A DNA stretch of 64,000 nucleotides from Hyphomicrobium_A sp963812795 (GCA_963812795.1 CAWEWG010000007.1:1-64000); one strand, 5' to 3'. Shown: positions 1-12,619, numbered from the stretch's first letter. Numbers and translations are program-made. Notes: generated from the sequence alone by a model not told the origin.

Positions 1-684
1 TCTTTGCGGCCGAAGGCGCGCACGTCTACATCACGGACGTTGACGGCGAGGCGGCCGCCAAGGCCGCGGCGGCGCTCGCTTCGCAAGGGCCCGGCGTCAC
101 GCCGGTGACGGTCGACGTATCGCGCGGCCAGGACGTCACGGCGCTGATGCGCCTGATCGAGATGCAGCACCGGCGCCTCGACGTCGTCGTCAACAATGCC
201 GGCATCAACATTCGCACCGACTTCCGCAACATGTCGGACGCCGACTGGGTGCGCCTGCGCGAGGTGAACCTCGATGGCATCGTCCGCATCGCCCGCGACG
301 CGTTTCCCGCTCATGAAGGCGTCGGGCCGGGCCTCACTGATCAACCTCGCCTCCATCATGGGGCATCGGGGCATGCGCACGCTCGCCGCCTACGGCGCGA
401 CCAAGGGCGCCATCTCGGCGCTGACGCGGGGCCTCGCTGTCGAGTACGCGCCCTACAACATCCGCGTGAATGCGCTGGCGCCGGGCTTCATCGAGACGGC
501 GCTGACCGAGCGCGTGCTGAAGGTCAAGCAGTTCGCCGACGCGCTGCTCGAGCAGACGCCGCTGCGCCGCTTCGGCACCGCGGAGGACGTCGCGCAGGCG
601 GCGCTCTTCTTCGCCTCCGACGAGTGCGCGTTCATCACCGGCGCCGAGCTCGCCATCGACGGCGGCATGAAGCCGACGCTCTAG
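1..684 (+). CDS. SDR family oxidoreductase, 5' truncated by window edge
   Basis: This is an NAD(P)-dependent short-chain dehydrogenase/reductase, and its substrate cannot be told from the sequence. The window starts inside the Rossmann fold, so the N-terminal TGxxxGxG nucleotide loop is missing. Visible SDR motifs, in order, are VVNNAGIN (NNAG motif), the catalytic serine in LINLASIMG, the YGATK active site (YxxxK), and NALAPGFI after it. The C-terminus GAELAIDGGMKPTL is typical of the FabG-like classical SDRs. One frameshift near position 312 (CCC where CC is expected, FP-LMKASG) breaks the reading frame. It reads as a sequencing-type +1 insertion. The family assignment is certain and the function unknown. 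Confidence 0.9.
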
Positions 685-2017
685 TTGTTCCGGACGGCCG
701 TCTCTCCAACGTCATCCCGCTGCAGAGCGGGATCCACGCCAGCATCAACAAACTCTTTTGCTGAAGTGGGAGACGACGGTTCGGCGGAATTGCTTTGCCA
801 CTGATGCAGCGAATGCGGAGACTTGCGTGGATCCCGGCCTTCGCCGGGATGACGGAATAGCGGAAGCGTTCGACGGTGGAGTCCGTAAGTCCCGGCGACG
901 GTTTCGGCGATGAGCTGGTCGACGACGCCGATGAGCGCCTCATCGGAGCTGGCGCCGTCGGCCAGCAGCTTCTCGTAGCACGCCACCTGCCGGTCGGCGC
1001 TGGTGCCGCCGGTGGCGATGTTCAAGCGCGCGCCGCACCTCGCCTCGCAGCCGAGCACCGCCGCGTCCTCGGGGATCAGATCGAGCAGCTCGTCGATCAG
1101 CGAGGCGAACGGGACGAGCTCGCCTTTGCCGAAGTCGAAGAGCGGGTCGCCGACGCCGTAGCGCTGTGCGCGCCAGCGGTTCTCCTCGATCAGGAACGAG
1201 GGGTAGGAGCGCCAGCTCTGGTTGGAGCGCCGCAGGCGGCACAGCATGCGCAGATGCAGACGAAGAGCGCCGCGACCGACACCGCGTCGTCGATGCGCGT
1301 GCAGACGTCGGTGACGCGCATCTCCAGCGTCGGGAACTTCGCCGACGGCCGCAGGTCCCACCAGATCTTGGTGGCATCCTCGATGACCTTGTTGCGCACC
1401 AGCACCTCGACCGTGCGCTGGTACTCGCCGAAGCTCTCGAAGCGCTGCGGCAGGCCGGTGCGCGGCAGCTCGTGGAAAACGGCGAGGCGGTAGCTCTTGA
1501 GGCCGGTGTCCTCGCCCTGCCAGAACGGCGAGGAGGTCGACAGCATGAGCAGGTGCGGCAGGAAATAGCGCGCCTGGTTCATCAGATCGATGCGCAGCTC
1601 GTCGTCGTCGATGGCCGACGTGCACGTGCATGCCGCAGATGGCGAGGCGCCGCCCGATGCCGGCGAAGTCCTTGGCGAGCGCCTGGTAGCGGGCCTTCGG
1701 CGTCGTCTCGAGCGTCGAGCGGTCGGCGAACGGGTGGGTCGAGGCGGCGATCGGCGCCAGGCCGTATCGCGCGCGCGTCGGCGATCGTGCGGCGCAGGCG
1801 CGCCAGCTCCTGGCGCGCGGCCTTGAAGTCCTTGCGGACGCTGGTGCCGATCTCGATCTGCGAGCGGAAGAACTCGGGCGCGACCTGCTTGCCGAGCGCG
1901 GCCTCGCAGGCCTCCATCAGCTCGGCCGGCGCCGCCGCGAAGCCGCGGCGTGCGAGGTCGACGAGGTGGTACTCCTCCTCGATGCCGAACGTGAAGGACG
2001 GTTCGCTTGGCGCTCAT
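681..2017 (-). CDS. Carboxylate-amine ligase, GCS2/YbdK family
   Basis: This is an ATP-dependent ligase of the glutamate-cysteine ligase type 2 family (YbdK-like), which joins an amine to a glutamate-type carboxylate. N-terminal FTFGIEEEYHLVD carries the family's GxExE metal/ATP motif. RSQIEIGTSV, ICGMHVHV, LNQARYFLPHLL-type and ATKIWWDLRPSAKFPTLE-type segments follow, then a C-terminal YEKLLADGASSDEAL. The start MSAKEPSF (2017) needs removal of one inserted C near 2003. Further frameshifts lie near 1760, 1625 and 1240. After ETVAG (about 890) the open frame runs on through a dispersed palindromic element, giving the tail RHPGEGRDPRKS, so the true stop is probably nearer 890. The physiological product is unknown. 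Confidence 0.82.
710..854. repeat. Composite palindromic intergenic element
   Basis: Two hairpins in inverted orientation. GTCATCCCGC/GCGGGATCCAC occupies 711-735 and GTGGATCCCGG/CCGGGATGAC occupies 828-853. The outer ends CGTCATCCCG (710-719) and CGGGATGACG (845-854) are perfect inverted repeats. The same architecture recurs at 14369-14465, and a single-hairpin relative lies at 46656-46684. The element lies between convergent genes and probably also stops transcription from both sides. Confidence 0.75.
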
Positions 2018-2185
2018 GAGCTCGGCTCTCTGGCGTATGCAACCCTTCTGGCGCCGGGGCGCTGGCCATCTCGGCCGGGGTAGCTTATATGCCGCGACAA
2101 ATGGCATAATGCCCTGAAAACGATGCGCTTGCGTTACCGCGCCGGACCTCTTTCGGCCACCGCCGGGCGCCGAAGGAGAAGTGTG

Positions 2186-3642
2186 ATGGCGGCACCGTGG
2201 TCCCCCGAGAGCTGGAGGGCAAGCCCATCGTCCAGGTGCCCGACTATCCCGACAAGGCGGTGCTCGCCGACGTCGAGGCCAAGCTCGCCACCTACCCGCC
2301 GCTCGTTTTCGCCGGCGAGGCGCGACAAGCTGAAGGGGCCTTGGCCGACGTGGCGGCTGGCAATGCCTTCCTGCTGCAGGGTGGCGACTGCGCCGAAAGC
2401 TTCGCGGAGCACGGCGCCAACAACATCCGCGAGTTGTTCCGCGTCTTCCTGCAGATGGCGGTCGTGCTGACCTACGCCGGCGGCTCGCCGGTGGTGAAGG
2501 TCGGCCGCATCGCCGGCCAGTTCGCCAAGCCGCGCTCCTCGCCGATGGAGAAGGGGGACGGCAAGGAGCTGCCGAGCTACCGCGGCGACATCATCAATGG
2601 CGGGGTTCACGCCGAAGCGGCGCATCCCCGATCCGCAGCGCCAGCTCGAGGCCTACCGGCAGTCGGCGGCGACGCTGAACCTGATCCGCGCCTTCGCCCA
2701 GGGCGGTTATGCCGACCTGGAGCGCGTGCTGCACTGGCTGCTCGGCTTCGAGGACAAGAGCCCATCGGCAAGAGTACCGGAGCTGGGCAGCAGATCAACC
2801 GCGCTGAGCTTCATGCGCGCCTGCGGCATCACCTCGGAGAACACGCCGCAGCTGGGACGACCAAGTTCTACACCAGCCACGAGGCGCTGCTGCTCGGCTA
2901 CGAGCAGGCGATGGCCGCCGCGAGAAGCCGGCGGCACGCGGCGACTGGTACGCCACGTCCGGGCACATGATCTGGATCGGCGACCGCACGCGCCAGCCCG
3001 ATCACGCGCACGTCGAGTTACTGCCGCGGCATAAGGAACCCGATCGGCTTGAAGTGCGGTCCGTCGCTGGAGCCTGACGACGCTCATGCGCCTGATCGAC
3101 ATCCTCAATCCGAAGGATGAGCCGGGGCGCCTGACGCTGATCTGCCGCTTCGGCTCCGACAAGGTGGAGAAGCACTTGCCGAAGCTGATCCGCGCCGTGC
3201 AGCGGGCCGGCCGCACGGTCGTGTGGTCGTGCGATCCCATGCACGGCAACACGATCGGCGCCGCGAACGGCTACAAGACGCGGCCCTTCGAGCGCATCCT
3301 GAGCGAGGTGGAGCAGTTCTTCGCCATGCACCGGGGCGAAGGCACGCACGCCGGCGGCATCCACGTCGAGATGACGGGCCAGAACGTGACGGAGTGCACG
3401 GGCGGCGCCATCGGCACATCAGCGAGGCGGACCTGAAGGATCGCTATCACACGCACTGCGATCCGCGCCTCAACGCGGACCAGGCGCTGGAGCTGGCCTT
3501 CCTGATGGCCGAGCGGCTGAAGCAGGAGCGCGAGACCCGCACGGGTGTCCTGCGCGCGGTGGCCACGGCGGCCGCGGAATACGTCTCGCTTGTATGGACC
3601 GCTCAAAAGGCGCGTCTCGTACTGCCGTTGCATGATGGGTGA
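2186..3642 (+). CDS. 3-deoxy-7-phosphoheptulonate synthase, class II
   Basis: This enzyme catalyses the first step of the shikimate pathway, condensing phosphoenolpyruvate with erythrose 4-phosphate. Class II (plant-type) hallmarks are visible in order: PIVQVPDYPD, LLQGGDCAESF with the metal-binding cysteine, FTP.RIPDPQRQLEAYRQSA, TTKFYTSHEALLLGYE, HMIWIGDRTRQPDHAHVE, NPIGLKCGPSL, SCDPMHGNTI, and GGIHVEMTGQNVTEC. I chose ATG 2186 (MAAPWSPESW) because AAGGAGAA lies at 2173-2180 and it matches the family N-terminus. The frame breaks repeatedly (about 2215, 2605, 2770, 2860, 2940, 3020, 3080, 3413). After ALELAFLMAERLKQE the tail to 3642 is not family-like, so the real stop may be near 3530. Confidence 0.9.
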
Positions 3643-3663
3643 TGCGGACCCCTAAATAGGGGC

Positions 3664-5345
3664 ATGGCAGACGCAACGACGCTCAAGATTGCCCTGGCGC
3701 AGGTCGAACCCGATGCTCGGCGATATCGCCGGCAATGTCGACAAGCTGAAGCGACATCCGCGGGCGAGGCGGCGGCGCAGGGCGCCGATCTCGTCGTCTA
3801 TCCGGAGCTGTTCGTCACCGGCTATCCGCCGGAGGATCTGGTGCTCAAGCCGGCGTTTCCGGCCGCCGCGCGGGCGCGCGTCGAGGCGCTGGCAGCGCGA
3901 CTGGGGCCCGGGCCCGCGGTGCTCACCGGCACCGTCTGGCCGGACGGCGGCAAGGTCTACAACGCCGTCGCGCTGCTGGATGACGGCAGGGTCGCGGCGG
4001 TGCGCTTCAAGGTCGACCTGCCGAACTACGGCGTGTTCGACGAGAAGCGCGTGTTCGACGCCGGGTCCGCTGCCGGGGCCGATCAATTTTCGCGGCGTGC
4101 AGCTCGGCGTGCCGATCTGCGAGGACATCTGGAGGCCGGACGTGCGCGAGTGCCTCGCCGAGATGCGGCGCCGAGATCCTGCATCGTGCCCAACGGCTCG
4201 CCCTTCGACTGGACAAAGCCCGACGTGCGCATGAACATCGCTGTCGGCGCGCGTCGCGAGAGCGGGACTGCCGCTGGCCTACGTCAATCAGGTCGGCGGG
4301 CAGGACGAGCTGGTGTTCGACGGCGCCTCGTTCGTGCTCAATGCCGACGGGGCGCTCGCCGTGCAGCTGCCGGCTTGGGAGGAGAAGCCGTCGTCTCACC
4401 GAATGGGCGCAAGGATGCCGAGCGGCTGGCGCTGCGAGACCGGGCGTGTGCGCCACGCTCGATGAGGGTGACGCTGCGGCCTATCAGGCCTGCGTGCTGG
4501 GCCTGCGCGATTATGTCGGGCAAGAACGGCTTTCCCGGCGTCGTGCTCGGGCTTGTCGGGCGGTATCGACTAGCGCGCTGGTTGCCGCCATGGCCGTCGA
4601 CGCGCTGGGGCCGGAGCGCGTGCACTGCGTCATGATGCCCTACCGCTACACGTCGAACGAAAGCCTGCGCGATGCGGCGCAATGCGCCAAGGCGCTGGGC
4701 GTCGACTACGACACGCTGCCGATCGAGCCGGCCGTGGCGGCATCACGCAAGGCGCTGGAGCCGATGTTCGCGGGCACGCAAGCCAGACATCACCGAGGAG
4801 AACATGCAGGCGCGCGCGCGCGGCATCATCCTGATGGCGCATCTCCAACAAGCTCGGCGGCATGGTCGTCACCACCGGCAACAAGTCGCGAGATGTCGGT
4901 CGGCTACGCCACGCTCTACGGCGACATGAACGGCGGGTTCAACCCGATCAAGGATCTCTACAAGATGGAGGTCTACCGACTGGCGCGCTGGCGCAACGCC
5001 CACGTGCCGAAGGGCGGCAGGGGCCGGCGGGGACGTCATCCCCGAGAACATCCTGACCAAGGCGCCGACGGCGGAGCTGCGCGCCGAACCAGACCGACCA
5101 GGATTCGCTGCCGCCCTACGAGGCGCTCGACGACATCCTCGCATGCGCTGGTCGAGAAGGAGATGCCGCTCGCCGACATCGTCGCGCGCGGGCATGCGCC
5201 CGAAACGGTGAAGAAGATCGAGCGCTTGCTCTATCTCGCCGAGTACAAGCGGCGCCAGGCGCCGCCGGGCGTGAAGATTTCGTCGCGCAATTTCGGGCGC
5301 GACCGCCGCTATCCGATCGTGAACAAGTTCCGCGAGCCCCTCTGA
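3664..5345 (+). CDS. nadE: Glutamine-dependent NAD(+) synthase
   Basis: This enzyme makes NAD from deamido-NAD, using ammonia released from glutamine by an N-terminal nitrilase-fold domain. The amidase part shows KIALAQVEPMLGDIAGN, VVYPELFVTGYPPEDL (catalytic Glu), FKVDLPNYGVFDEKR (Lys) and GVPICEDIWRP (Cys). The synthetase domain carries LGLSGGIDSALVAAMAVD (ATP PP-loop), MPYRYTSNES, TGNKSEMSVGYATLYGDMNG and ends with ISSRNFGRDRRYPIVNKF. Several one-base insertions break it. Clear ones are extra C at about 4779, 4840 and 4889, and an extra T in GACTAGC at about 4593. An essential enzyme broken this often points to consensus error rather than a pseudogene. Confidence 0.93.
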
Positions 5346-5553
5346 GGCGGTTCCGTAATAACGAATCCCGGCCTGCCTCTTTGGCGTCTAGCCGCGCCAA
5401 TTGTTTATTGTCGCCGCCATCGCAGATGCAACACGTCTGTTTTAGCGAAAGCGTTAGGCCGCGATCCGAAACCCTCCTGACACAACAGGTTTTCACGAAT
5501 CAGCTCTTAATGCCGCCCAGGACGAATTAACGGGCAGTTAATGGAGAGCGATT

Positions 5554-7047
5554 GTGAGCGGGAAACACAACCTCGGACGCTACCTGCTTGGCAGCAGCGT
5601 CATAGCCCTCGTGGCGGCGAGCGGTTCGGCTGCAAGTGCGGATACAAATGAACAACTTGCGGCCCAGTTGAAGGTCATGCAGGCGCAGATTGAGCGCTTG
5701 CAACGCCAGATCGAAGAGAACAATACCGCCGCTGCTGCCGCGCGTAACGCAGCGGCACGATCGGAAGCTGCGCAAGCGGCTGCGGCCGACTCGGCCGCGG
5801 CTGCCGAGGCAGCTGCCAGCAAGGGCGGGGGCGAAAAGAAAGATGACCTCGACCTGAAAGTGAAATGGAAGGGCGCGCCGGAGCTCTCCAGCAAGGACGG
5901 CAAGTTCAAGATGAAGGTGCGCGGCCGTCTGAACTTCGACTACAACGCGATCGACCAGGATGAGGACATCACCGGAATTCCCGACGTCAACGCTTTTGAG
6001 ATACGCCGCGCGCGTCTTGGCGTCGAAGGCACGGTATGGAAGGACGTCGACTACAAGTTCGAGGTCGACTTCGCCAACGACATAACCGCCATCAAGGATG
6101 CATACTTCGAGTACACCGGCTGGGGACCGGAGTTCAAAATACGCGTCGGCAACTTCAAGACGTTCAACTCGCTCGAACACATCATGAGCGCCAACTTCAT
6201 CGAGTTCATGGAGCGCGCAGCTTTTGTCGACGCTGCTGGGTTCGGTCTCGATCGTCAAATCGGTATGGGCGCGCTTTACCAACGCGAGCATTTTACCCTA
6301 GCCGCGGGCGTGTTCGGCCCGCATCCGTTTGATGAGGAACGCTGGTTCCAGGACGTGAAGACGGGTGCCGCGCGTGTGACGGCGGCACCGATCAACCGGG
6401 AAGGCGAAGTGCTGCATCTGGGCGCCAGCTGGCGCTCGCGCGGCGGGGCGACCGATTTGCGCTGCAATCCCATGGCTGCCAACGACCAGTTCTTCACCTA
6501 TGGGGCACGCGGCGCCGACCTGCATCTGGCGAGCCGCTTCATTGCGACGCCGGCGATCTTCAATAAGGATACCTTTTATGGCCTCGAAGCGGCCTACGTG
6601 TGGGGACCGTGGTCGATACAGGGCGAGTACGGCCAGCTAAAGGGCGATATCGACGAGCGGTTCGTCGGCAACGACCCCACCTATTGGGGCTTCTACGTGG
6701 AAGCAAGCTGGTTCCTCACCGGCGAGACACGCCCCTACAAGTTCGGCGAGTTCACGCGCCAGAAGATCCTCAACCCCGTCTTCGAGGGTGGACACGGCGC
6801 CTGGCAGCTCCTTGCCAGATACGACGTCTTCAACCTGACGGACAATGCCGAGACGATCGTGACGTGCTCGACATGCGGCGAGCAGAAGACCTGGCAGCTG
6901 GGCGTCAACTGGTGGCTCAACGACCATACCCGCATCATGTTCAACTACGGTCAGTCGACCATCGCGGGCGGCTTCCTGGATGGCAACAACGTGAATGACG
7001 GCGCGGAAATCAAGGGCGCCGGTACGCGCCTGCAGATCGACTGGTGA
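5554..7047 (+). CDS. Outer-membrane porin, Porin_O_P family
   Basis: This is a 497-residue outer-membrane beta-barrel of the phosphate-selective porin O/P family. The start is GTG with GGAGAG at 5543-5548. A signal peptide (residues 1-29, ending SAASA-DT) is followed by a coiled-coil segment (about 30-70, EQLAAQLKVMQAQIERLQRQ) and an Ala-rich linker (to about 90). The barrel follows, beginning KFKMKVRGRLNFDYNAID with alternating aromatic strands, and ends in aromatic ...LQIDW as outer-membrane proteins do. FEIRRARLGVEGTVWKDVDYKFEVDF is characteristic of the family. The frame is intact, unlike its neighbours. Which anion or solute it passes cannot be read from the sequence. Confidence 0.88.
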   Translation: MSGKHNLGRYLLGSSVIALVAASGSAASADTNEQLAAQLKVMQAQIERLQRQIEENNTAAAAARNAAARSEAAQAAAADSAAAAEAAASKGGGEKKDDLDLKVKWKGAPELSSKDGKFKMKVRGRLNFDYNAIDQDEDITGIPDVNAFEIRRARLGVEGTVWKDVDYKFEVDFANDITAIKDAYFEYTGWGPEFKIRVGNFKTFNSLEHIMSANFIEFMERAAFVDAAGFGLDRQIGMGALYQREHFTLAAGVFGPHPFDEERWFQDVKTGAARVTAAPINREGEVLHLGASWRSRGGATDLRCNPMAANDQFFTYGARGADLHLASRFIATPAIFNKDTFYGLEAAYVWGPWSIQGEYGQLKGDIDERFVGNDPTYWGFYVEASWFLTGETRPYKFGEFTRQKILNPVFEGGHGAWQLLARYDVFNLTDNAETIVTCSTCGEQKTWQLGVNWWLNDHTRIMFNYGQSTIAGGFLDGNNVNDGAEIKGAGTRLQIDW

Positions 7048-7055
7048 GCAACAGC

Positions 7056-7090
7056 CCGGCTCCGATCGTGTATTGGGCGATCGGAGCCGG
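7056..7090 (+). terminator. Strong hairpin after porin
   Basis: A perfect 13-bp stem, CCGGCTCCGATCG (7056-7068) against CGATCGGAGCCGG (7078-7090), closes a 9-nt loop nine bases after the porin stop. There is no T-tract after it, so intrinsic termination is inferred from position and stem strength. Confidence 0.6.
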
Positions 7091-7216
7091 CGCATCCGGC
7101 AGCCGCGGGGCGGGGCGATTAGCCTATTTTGACGGATGGCCGCGCGGGCCGTATAGGGTGCGGCGCTCGAGCGGTCGCTCACCGCGCGCATCAGCATTCT
7201 CCTGGCCATCCCGACC

Positions 7217-8582
7217 ATGCCCGTTACCGTCCGCTTCGCGCCGAGCCCCACGGGCCGACTTCACGTCGGCAACATCAGGACGGCGCTGCTCAACTGGCTG
7301 TTCGCGCGGCAGGCAGGCGGCGAGTTCTGGCTGCGCCTCGATGACACCGATCTGCAGCGGTCGACGGAGGAATTCGCCGATGGGATCCGCCGCGACCTCG
7401 AATGGCTGGGGCTAGGGTGGACGCGCGAGGAGCGCCAGTCGGCCCGCAAGGAACGCTATGAAGCCGCGGTTGCAAAGCTCAAGAAGCTGGGGCGGCTCTA
7501 TCCCTGCTACGAGACCGAGGACGAACTCGACCGCAAGCGCAAGCGCCAGCTCGCGCGCGGCCTGCCGCCGACTTACGACCGGAGCGCGCTCAGGCTCACC
7601 GACGCCGAGCGCGCCGCGTTTGAGGCCGAGGGGCGCAAGCCGCACTGGCGCTTCCGCCTCGCCAACTCCGAGGACGGCCTGACGCCGCTGCCGACCATCG
7701 TGTCGTGGAACGATCTGATCCGCGGCGATCAGACGGTCGACGTCGGATCGCTGTCCGATCCCGTCGTCATCCGCGCCGACGGCTCGTTCCTCTATACGTT
7801 CACCAGCGTCGTCGACGATGCGGAGTTCGGCATCACGCACGTCATCCGCGGCGAGGACCACGTCACCAACACAGGCGTGCAGCTGCAGCTGTTCGAAGCT
7901 CTGGAAAGCGATCCGCCCGCTTTCGGCCATCACAGCCTGCTCATCGGCGCCGACGGCCAGGCTCTGTCGAAGCGTCTCGGGGCGCTGTCGATCGAGAGCT
8001 TGCGCGAGAGCGGGCTCGAGCCCTTGGCAATTGCCAGCTACACGGCGCTGATCGGCACCTCGGATGCGATCGCGCCGCACGCAAGTCTCGACGAGCTTGC
8101 CGAGATCTTCGGCTTCGACAAGATCTCCACCGCGCCGGCGCGCTTCGATCCCGATGAGCTCAAGGCGCTCAACGCCAAGCTGCTGCATGCAACGCCGTAT
8201 GCTCAGGTCTGCCGCGCGCCTCGAGGAGCGCGGCATCGACGGCGGCCCCGGGTTCTGGTTGGCCGTGCGCGGCAATCTCGGCGTTCTCGGCGATGCCGGC
8301 GACTGGTGGCGCATCGTCAGCGGCACCGCGCAGCCGCTCATCGAAGATCGCGAGGTGACCGACAAGGCTGCCGCGCTGCTCCCCGAGGAGCCGTGGGACG
8401 ATACGACGTGGGACAAATGGATTGCGGCGCTCAAGACGGCCAGCGGGCGCAAGGGGCGCGCGCTGTTTCATCCGCTGCGTATGGCGCTCACCGGCCGTGA
8501 GGACGGTCCGGAACTAAAGCTGCTGTTGCCTTTGATCGGTCGCGAGCGGGCGGAGGCGCGGCTGCTCGGCCGGACGGCCTGA
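7217..8582 (+). CDS. gltX: Glutamate--tRNA ligase (class I)
   Basis: This enzyme charges tRNA-Glu and, in many alphaproteobacteria that carry two copies, one GltX serves tRNA-Gln for amidotransfer. The N-terminus VRFAPSPTGRLHVGNIRTAL holds the HIGH-type motif (HVGN). LDDTDLQRSTEEF, HVIRGEDHVTNTGVQ and the KMSKS-type LSKRLG (near 7969) complete the catalytic core. The anticodon-binding C-terminus follows. A +C at about 8212 (CAGGTCTGCCGCGCGC) shifts the frame at VSARLEERGIDGG, and the rest continues to TGA at 8580-8582. Which of the two paralogue types this is cannot be settled here. Confidence 0.93.
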
Positions 8583-8590
8583 GCGGCGCG

Positions 8591-9133
8591 TCAGTGCATC
8601 ACGTCGGGCCGGGCGCCGCTGACCTTGCGCATGAAGGCGATCGGCATCTGCCGGCCTGACGGCATGCCCCACAGGCCGCGCCGGGTCTCGAGATAGTCCA
8701 GCCCCTCGAAGAAGCCCGCCGTGTTGAGCGTCGCGCTCATCTCCAGCGCGCGATAGCCCGCGGCCGCCGCCTCGACTTCAAGAAATTCCGTGAGCCGCGT
8801 GCCGATGCCGTTGCCGCTGAAGAGCGGATGCACGAACACCGCGAGAAGTCGCGCCGTCGGGCTGCGCCCTTCACCGATGCTCCAGGCGGCAACGCCGACC
8901 ATCTCCGAGCCGACCCAGGCTCCGTAGGCGCGATTGCCAAGCAGCAAGTCGCCGTAGTGCGGGCTGCGGACGAACTCGGCGAAGCCATCGATGTCGGCGG
9001 CGACGTAATGATCCTGCGCCGCGCGTGTGAATGCCGTGGCGATGACATAGCGTGCTGTCGACAGATCATCGACGCTGAGCGCGCGGATCTCCAGTTGGGT
9101 CAGGAGGCTGTTGGGGGTTGAGGCGTCAACCAT
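8591..9133 (-). CDS. GNAT family N-acetyltransferase
   Basis: This intact 180-residue acetyl-CoA-dependent N-acyltransferase has an unknown acceptor. The GNAT fold is visible as LEIRALSVDDLSTARYV at the start, AYGAWVGSEMVGVAAWSI (beta2-beta3), LLAVFVHPLFSGNGIGTRLTEF (motif A, acetyl-CoA pyrophosphate loop as NGIGTRL) and MSATLNTAGFFEGLDY (motif B). It is convergent with gltX, whose stop is only 8 bases away. No operon partner is evident. Confidence 0.85.
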   Translation of the reverse strand: MVDASTPNSLLTQLEIRALSVDDLSTARYVIATAFTRAAQDHYVAADIDGFAEFVRSPHYGDLLLGNRAYGAWVGSEMVGVAAWSIGEGRSPTARLLAVFVHPLFSGNGIGTRLTEFLEVEAAAAGYRALEMSATLNTAGFFEGLDYLETRRGLWGMPSGRQMPIAFMRKVSGARPDVMH

Positions 9134-9202
9134 CGGTGGCTGTCGAAACCCTTCGATGCTCGGCGGCCATAGGCGCCCGCGATGTTTTGGCGCCTCTGCA
9201 GC

Positions 9203-10322
9203 TCATTGTTGTTGTCCTTTCGCCTCGGACTCGGAGCGCGCTTCCCAGCCCGTCGGCGCATCGGTAGCGGCCCGCTTGCCTTGCTCGGCCGGTGCATCGG
9301 GCGCGACGTACTCGGCCTCCTTGCACGAGCAGCCGCGCACCAGCTCCTTGCGGTAGCGGAAGGCGGTCTTCAGGCTCGTGTACGGCTCCTGCGACCGGAA
9401 CGCGATCGACTGGTCCATCGCCGCGCCGGGGTTCTGATAGTAGTAAAGCTCGGACGGCGCCGCGCACTTCGACTGGCAAGCCTCGGCGTCCTGCTCGAAA
9501 TGGCTCGGCAGCGTCGAGAAGCTCACCGGGAAGTAATAGCCGTCGCACAGGCGTACGCAGACGGTGCGGTAGGTGGCGCCGGAATGCGTCCCGCCGAAGG
9601 GCGTCCAGCGACCCGAGAAGCTGCTCTCGCCCTCGTCCTGCCAGATCGATGAAGAGTCATCGCCGCCGCGCTCGTAGCGGCGCGCCTCCTGCGTGTAGTT
9701 GGCGCCGCAGTTGTTACGGGCGAGCTCGCGCACGATGTCGTCGCGATAGGACTGTCCGCCCGAGCTGGCGATCTGCTGGCGCTGCGCTTCCAGGTCGGCG
9801 ATGCGACGCTGGTTCTGCTCGCGCTGCTGGGCGAGGTCGACGCAGCGGCGCGTGCGGCGCAGCGACTTGGAGAACAGAAAGTACTCGTAGCAGTCGTAGC
9901 GCTCGAGGTCGGACTCGCTTTGCTCATGGGCGTTCTCGACCTGGCGCAGCTCGGATTCGATCGCCGGCAGACGGTCACGCGTCTGGCTGGAGCGGCTGCT
10001 CTCTTGGACGAGGCGCTGCTCGAGCTGCAGGCAGATGGGATTCTTGGTCGACCAGTTGACCGCCGGCGCGCCCTGCAGCGGCGGCTCCTGGGCGTCCGGA
10101 GCGCGGCCGGCCGGCGGCTGCATCGTCGGGGGCTCGTTCTGTGCCGGCGGGGGTTCGCGGTAGACCGGCTCGTCGGGTACGGGCGGCCCGCTCGGGCTCG
10201 GAATTGCTCCACGGCCACCAGCCCTGCGCCATCGCCGGCAGCGGACAAACGGCAAGCATCGCGGCGGCCGCAATGGCAGCGCCGAGGGCATGCCGCCGGG
10301 CACGTGCTTTACGCATTCTCAA
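9203..10322 (-). CDS. DUF2865 domain-containing secreted protein
   Basis: This protein of unknown function is largely restricted to Hyphomicrobiales. The N-terminus (MRKARARRHALGAAIAA...PAMAQG) is a signal peptide. A Pro-rich stretch (PPVPDEPVYREPPPAQNE) and a coiled-coil-like part (residues about 100-190, with NQRRIADLEAQRQQI) follow. The DUF2865 core reads TVCVRLCDGYYFPVSFST, DAEACQSKCAAPSELYYYQ and NPGAAMDQSIAF, with conserved cysteines. The Gln/Glu-rich tail ends at 9203. A frameshift near 10195 separates the signal peptide from the rest. The cysteine pattern suggests disulfides in the periplasm. Confidence 0.85.
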
Positions 10323-10697
10323 TCTGTCCTGCCGTCGTGCATAGCGGGGGCGCGCTTATAGGCCAGCGGAACCCCTTCGCCGGACCGGTTGCGGTGCAAC
10401 TATGGACACCAGCAGCTAGGGGGTCAATGCGGAGCAATTGGGGCGACGTGCCGCGCCGTCGGTGCGGAAAAACGCAAGCCGCGGGCCGAGTTAACGCGCC
10501 CGCGCTTGACGAGGCGAGCCGATCTTGCGCATAACGGCCGCCATGAAGCGCAAGCTGCCCACACGCGCCGTCAATCTGTGCGGCATTATCATTATTTCGA
10601 GCTAGCAATCATCGCTGGCGCGTGGCGCGCTTCTTTGCCTAAATCCTAAAGACAGAGAACACGCCCCGCCAGCGGCCCTGGGGATATTAGGGACGTC
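10323..10697. other. Intergenic region between divergent genes
   Basis: This stretch separates the minus-strand DUF2865 gene from cysS and must hold both promoters. I see no coding region, RNA or strong palindrome in it. Confidence 0.5.
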
Positions 10698-12114
<1,417 letters not shown>

Positions 12115-12118
<4 letters not shown>

Positions 12119-12619
12119 CGCAAGAGCAGGTTAAGGAACGGACGTGGAGCGGCGGCTGCCAGTGCGGAGCCGTGCGTTACAAGGTCGAGGGACCGCTCGA
12201 CGAGGTGAGCGTCTGCTACTGCCGCATGTGCCAGAAAGCGACCGGCGGCGCATTCGGCCTGTTCGTCAAGGTGGCCTACGACAAGATCACCTGGACGCGC
12301 GGAGAGCGGAAGACGCTTCGCCTCCTCGAACACGGGCAAGCGCGGATTCTGCGAGAACTGCGGCACGCCGCTGACCTGGGAATTCGAGCACTGGATGGAC
12401 GTCACCGTCGCCTCCTTTGACGAGGCGGCCAAGATCGAGCCGGTCGTGCAGATGGCGATGTACGGGCAGTACTCGTGGCTGTGGCGGCTCGATGCGATCG
12501 CCGTGCGCAATGGTGACGACGACCCGGAATACGCCAACTATCTGGCTTCGGTTGTCTCCAACCAGCACCCCGACCATGACACGACGACGTGGTCGCCGTC
12601 GGCGGGAGGCAAGCCGTGA
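12115..12619 (+). CDS. GFA / CENP-V family zinc protein
   Basis: This is a member of the glutathione-dependent formaldehyde-activating enzyme (GFA) fold family. Many members are not formaldehyde enzymes and the substrate here is unknown. Zinc-binding cysteines appear as GGCQCGAVRY, CYCRMCQKATGG and FCENCGTPL, the usual CxC / CxxC / CxxC layout, with FGLFVKV and a C-terminal HPDHDTTTWSP. One frameshift near 12322 separates RKTLR from SSNTGKRGF. It is coupled to cysS upstream (ATGA) and to a 40-aa membrane peptide downstream (GTGA). Confidence 0.87.

Noticed and set aside
7412..8452. 346-codon minus-strand frame opposite gltX
   Set aside because: It is antisense to conserved catalytic text of gltX and shows no domain of its own.
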